From: CAZAGT01 sp964484515
Lineage (GTDB): Bacteria; Desulfobacterota; DSM-4660; Desulfatiglandales; HGW-15
Assembly (NCBI GenBank): GCA_964484515.1
Contig: CAZAGT010000028.1
Span: forward strand, 1 to 25,031
Reading direction: 5' to 3'
Length of the DNA: 25,031 nt
Under the pieces are notes generated by a model. The model saw only the letters and a list, made by a program, of their open reading frames with translations, was not told the origin of the DNA and did not search any database. The stretch's first letter is position 1; each line of letters opens with the position of its first letter. The position numbers and the translations under genes were made by a program. Positions 23,587-25,031 of this stretch are shown here, one piece after another.

Positions 23587-24729
23587 TTACCCTTGGGGTC
23601 TCCAAGGTCCGCTGCTCGGTTCTGGGAATACCAAGTAGCGGCGACCTGAGAAATTCAAGGCTAAGCCCACCAGGGTTGCGATCGATTTTGACACGCCGGC
23701 TGTCGCCCCTAGGGATATCAGTGAGCTCGTAAGCCCGACGTCCAATCCACCCACGATACCAACCACACAGACGTAGACGAGGGCCTCTGTTCCTGAACTC
23801 CACCTCGCTTTGTGCCGGAAAAGGATCAGGATGCAGAGGACGTAGTTGAGGGTCGCAGCAACAACGAATGCGATCGGTGCCGAATACCAGACGCTCAGCC
23901 CCGACGTATGGAGGATAAGGAAGACGATCAGATTGGCGATAGCGGCAAACCCACCAATAATGAGATACAGCAAGAACTGAATCGGCAGAGGGGCCCTGTG
24001 GGCGTTGTACCGGAAGACGCAATACATGGCTCTCAGACCGTCCTTGGCTCCGATCTTCTTCCCCTCGCCGTAGGTCCGGCCGTAGTATGAAATCCCCATC
24101 TCGTAGATACGAAGCCGCATATGAGCCACTTTGGCAATGATCTCCGGCTCAAACCCGAACCTGTCTTCTCGGATCTCGATTTGTTGGATCACATCCCGGC
24201 GAAAGACCTTGTAGCAGGTTTCCATGTCACTCAGATTCAAGTCCGTGAACATGTTCGACAAAAATGTCAGAAGTCGATTTCCCATGTAATGCCAGAAGTA
24301 AAGGACTCGATGCGTGCCGGTGGACAAGAACCTTGAACCGATAACCACGTCCGCATGCCCTTGCCGGAGCGGTTCGAGCAACCTCATCAAATCCTTAGGG
24401 TCATACTCCAGATCGGCATCCTGTACGGCCACGAAATTCCCGGTCGCCTCCCCAAAACCGGTCCTCAGGGCCGCACCTTTACCCTGGTTCACCTTATGTC
24501 TGAGGACCCTGACATTCCGGTGAGCCTTTGAGATCGCTTCGGCAATCGTAAAGCTCTTATCAGTCGACGCATCGTCCACGATGATGATTTCCAGATTAAG
24601 GTCCCCGGGTGCTATTTTCAGGACTCGGGCTACGCATTTTTCGAGCGTACGCTCCTCATTGTAGCAGGGGATAATCACACTCAGTGTAACGTTCTTATCT
24701 TCTTCCCGGTTGTTTGGCGGCATGGACAT
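23587..24729 (-). CDS. GT2 glycosyltransferase fused to a GtrA membrane domain
   Basis: A 380-aa membrane protein of the dolichyl/polyprenyl-phosphate sugar transferase type. The N-terminal GT-A domain (about 14-240) has SVIIPCYNEERTLEKC, EIIIVDDASTDKS, NQGKGAALRTGF, the metal-binding VQDADLEYDP, DVVIGSRF and METCYKVFRRDV. The C-terminal third is a four-helix GtrA-like domain (FLLYLIIGGFAAIANLIVF, APIAFVVAATLNYVLCI, VYVCVVGIVGGLDVG, SIATLVGLALNFSGRRYLVF), often linked to flipping or handling of lipid-linked sugars. It likely transfers a sugar to undecaprenyl phosphate at the inner membrane. ATG 24729 is the first ATG near the domain; a GTG at 24807 is possible, and neither has a strong ribosome site. 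It converges with wecB. Confidence 0.87.
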   Translation of the reverse strand: MSMPPNNREEDKNVTLSVIIPCYNEERTLEKCVARVLKIAPGDLNLEIIIVDDASTDKSFTIAEAISKAHRNVRVLRHKVNQGKGAALRTGFGEATGNFVAVQDADLEYDPKDLMRLLEPLRQGHADVVIGSRFLSTGTHRVLYFWHYMGNRLLTFLSNMFTDLNLSDMETCYKVFRRDVIQQIEIREDRFGFEPEIIAKVAHMRLRIYEMGISYYGRTYGEGKKIGAKDGLRAMYCVFRYNAHRAPLPIQFLLYLIIGGFAAIANLIVFLILHTSGLSVWYSAPIAFVVAATLNYVLCILILFRHKARWSSGTEALVYVCVVGIVGGLDVGLTSSLISLGATAGVSKSIATLVGLALNFSGRRYLVFPEPSSGPWRPQG

Positions 24730-24832
24730 TTCACGACCGAACAGGTGACAAGCAAAAACGCGTTGCAGATACCTTACGCCTTGACGTTGGAGACGAGATC
24801 CGATCACCTCACGAGATCATTCGCCTTCGCCT

Positions 24833-24870
24833 GGATATACCCGCCAGCTTGCTGCGGCGAGCTTCATTAT
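24833..24870. repeat. CCGCCAGC/GCTGCGG hairpin repeat
   Basis: CCGCCAGC-TT-GCTGCGG forms a stem with one bulged base, flanked by GAGCTTCATTATAC. It has the appearance of a dispersed REP-style hairpin. It lies upstream of the glycosyltransferase gene. Confidence 0.45.
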
Positions 24871-24924
24871 ACTTCGCGTGGTCCCTGAGCGTCGTCGAAG
24901 AAAGATGGGCAGCGAAGAATGCCT

Positions 24925-25031
24925 TATTTCACCCTAACGTTGCAAAAGTCGAGGATGCTGCAGATTCAAGACGCCGAGGGTGCAGCCGTAGTCACCTACT
25001 GCAAGCCCTTGGCAACGCAGAAGATGCGGTA
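24925..25031. repeat. Palindromic intergenic repeat, cut by window end
   Basis: Outer arms CGTTGC (24938-24943) and GCAACG (25012-25017) enclose an inner hairpin TGCA-gcc-GTAG-TCAC-CTAC-TGCA at 24981-25003. The sequence has no coding potential and looks like another small structured repeat family. Its right end lies beyond the window. Confidence 0.4.

Noticed and set aside
1..25031. tRNA or rRNA genes
   Set aside because: I found no cloverleaf with a GGTTCGAATCC-type arm in proper context and no rRNA-like stretch.

Overview
The window looks like a chromosome segment of a Gram-negative bacterium with a moderately GC-rich genome. The gene set (NagZ, AmgK-like kinase, MurU-like nucleotidyltransferase, an EAL-HDOD protein, B12-dependent mutase subunits) and the dense scatter of small palindromic and pyrimidine-rich intergenic repeats suggest an uncultured Desulfobacterota/deltaproteobacterial-type lineage. 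That placement is inference: no rRNA or other marker gene is present.

Layout. (1) 1-2.85 kb: a DhnA-type class I aldolase and an FGGY sugar kinase on the plus strand, separated by a short repeat. (2) 2.87-5.04 kb: two-subunit B12-dependent mutase on the minus strand, meeting the kinase tail-to-tail over a perfect hairpin; the catalytic subunit lacks the usual acyl-CoA active-site residues. (3) 5.3-9.2 kb: a thioredoxin-like [2Fe-2S] ferredoxin and an unrecognised 1053-aa multi-pass membrane protein. (4) 9.5-12.5 kb, minus: an exported 5'-nucleotidase-family hydrolase and an AmgK-like kinase. (5) 12.7-13.9 kb: EAL-HDOD regulator, then two repeat elements. (6) 14.7-17.7 kb, minus: overlapping hyi-garR-like pair (hydroxypyruvate isomerase, tartronate semialdehyde reductase), then a MurU-like sugar-1-phosphate nucleotidyltransferase. 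(7) 18.3-19.9 kb: nagZ followed by a decayed two-CBS-domain gene with a lost start codon and an in-frame TAG. (8) 20.6-24.7 kb: TviB-type UDP-sugar dehydrogenase, WecB-type 2-epimerase and a GT2-GtrA glycosyltransferase, pointing to surface polysaccharide or lipid-linked sugar synthesis.

Themes. NagZ, the AmgK-like kinase and the MurU-like transferase could form a cell-wall sugar recycling route, although they are not one operon. Hyi and GarR handle C3 intermediates. TviB/WecB make UDP-HexNAc uronic acid precursors.

The most unusual structure is a family of roughly 360-bp nested-palindrome elements at 14198-14558 and 22003-22365. Each contains a roughly 205-bp core bounded by 26-bp inverted repeats (perfect in one copy). 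The core lies in opposite orientation relative to the shared outer flanks in the two copies, and a third copy at 1123-1269 has the flanks without the core. This is what an invertible DNA segment, or a specialised insertion into an older repeat, would look like. The second notable feature is the mutase catalytic subunit whose conserved Tyr-His and CoA-ester contact positions are all replaced.
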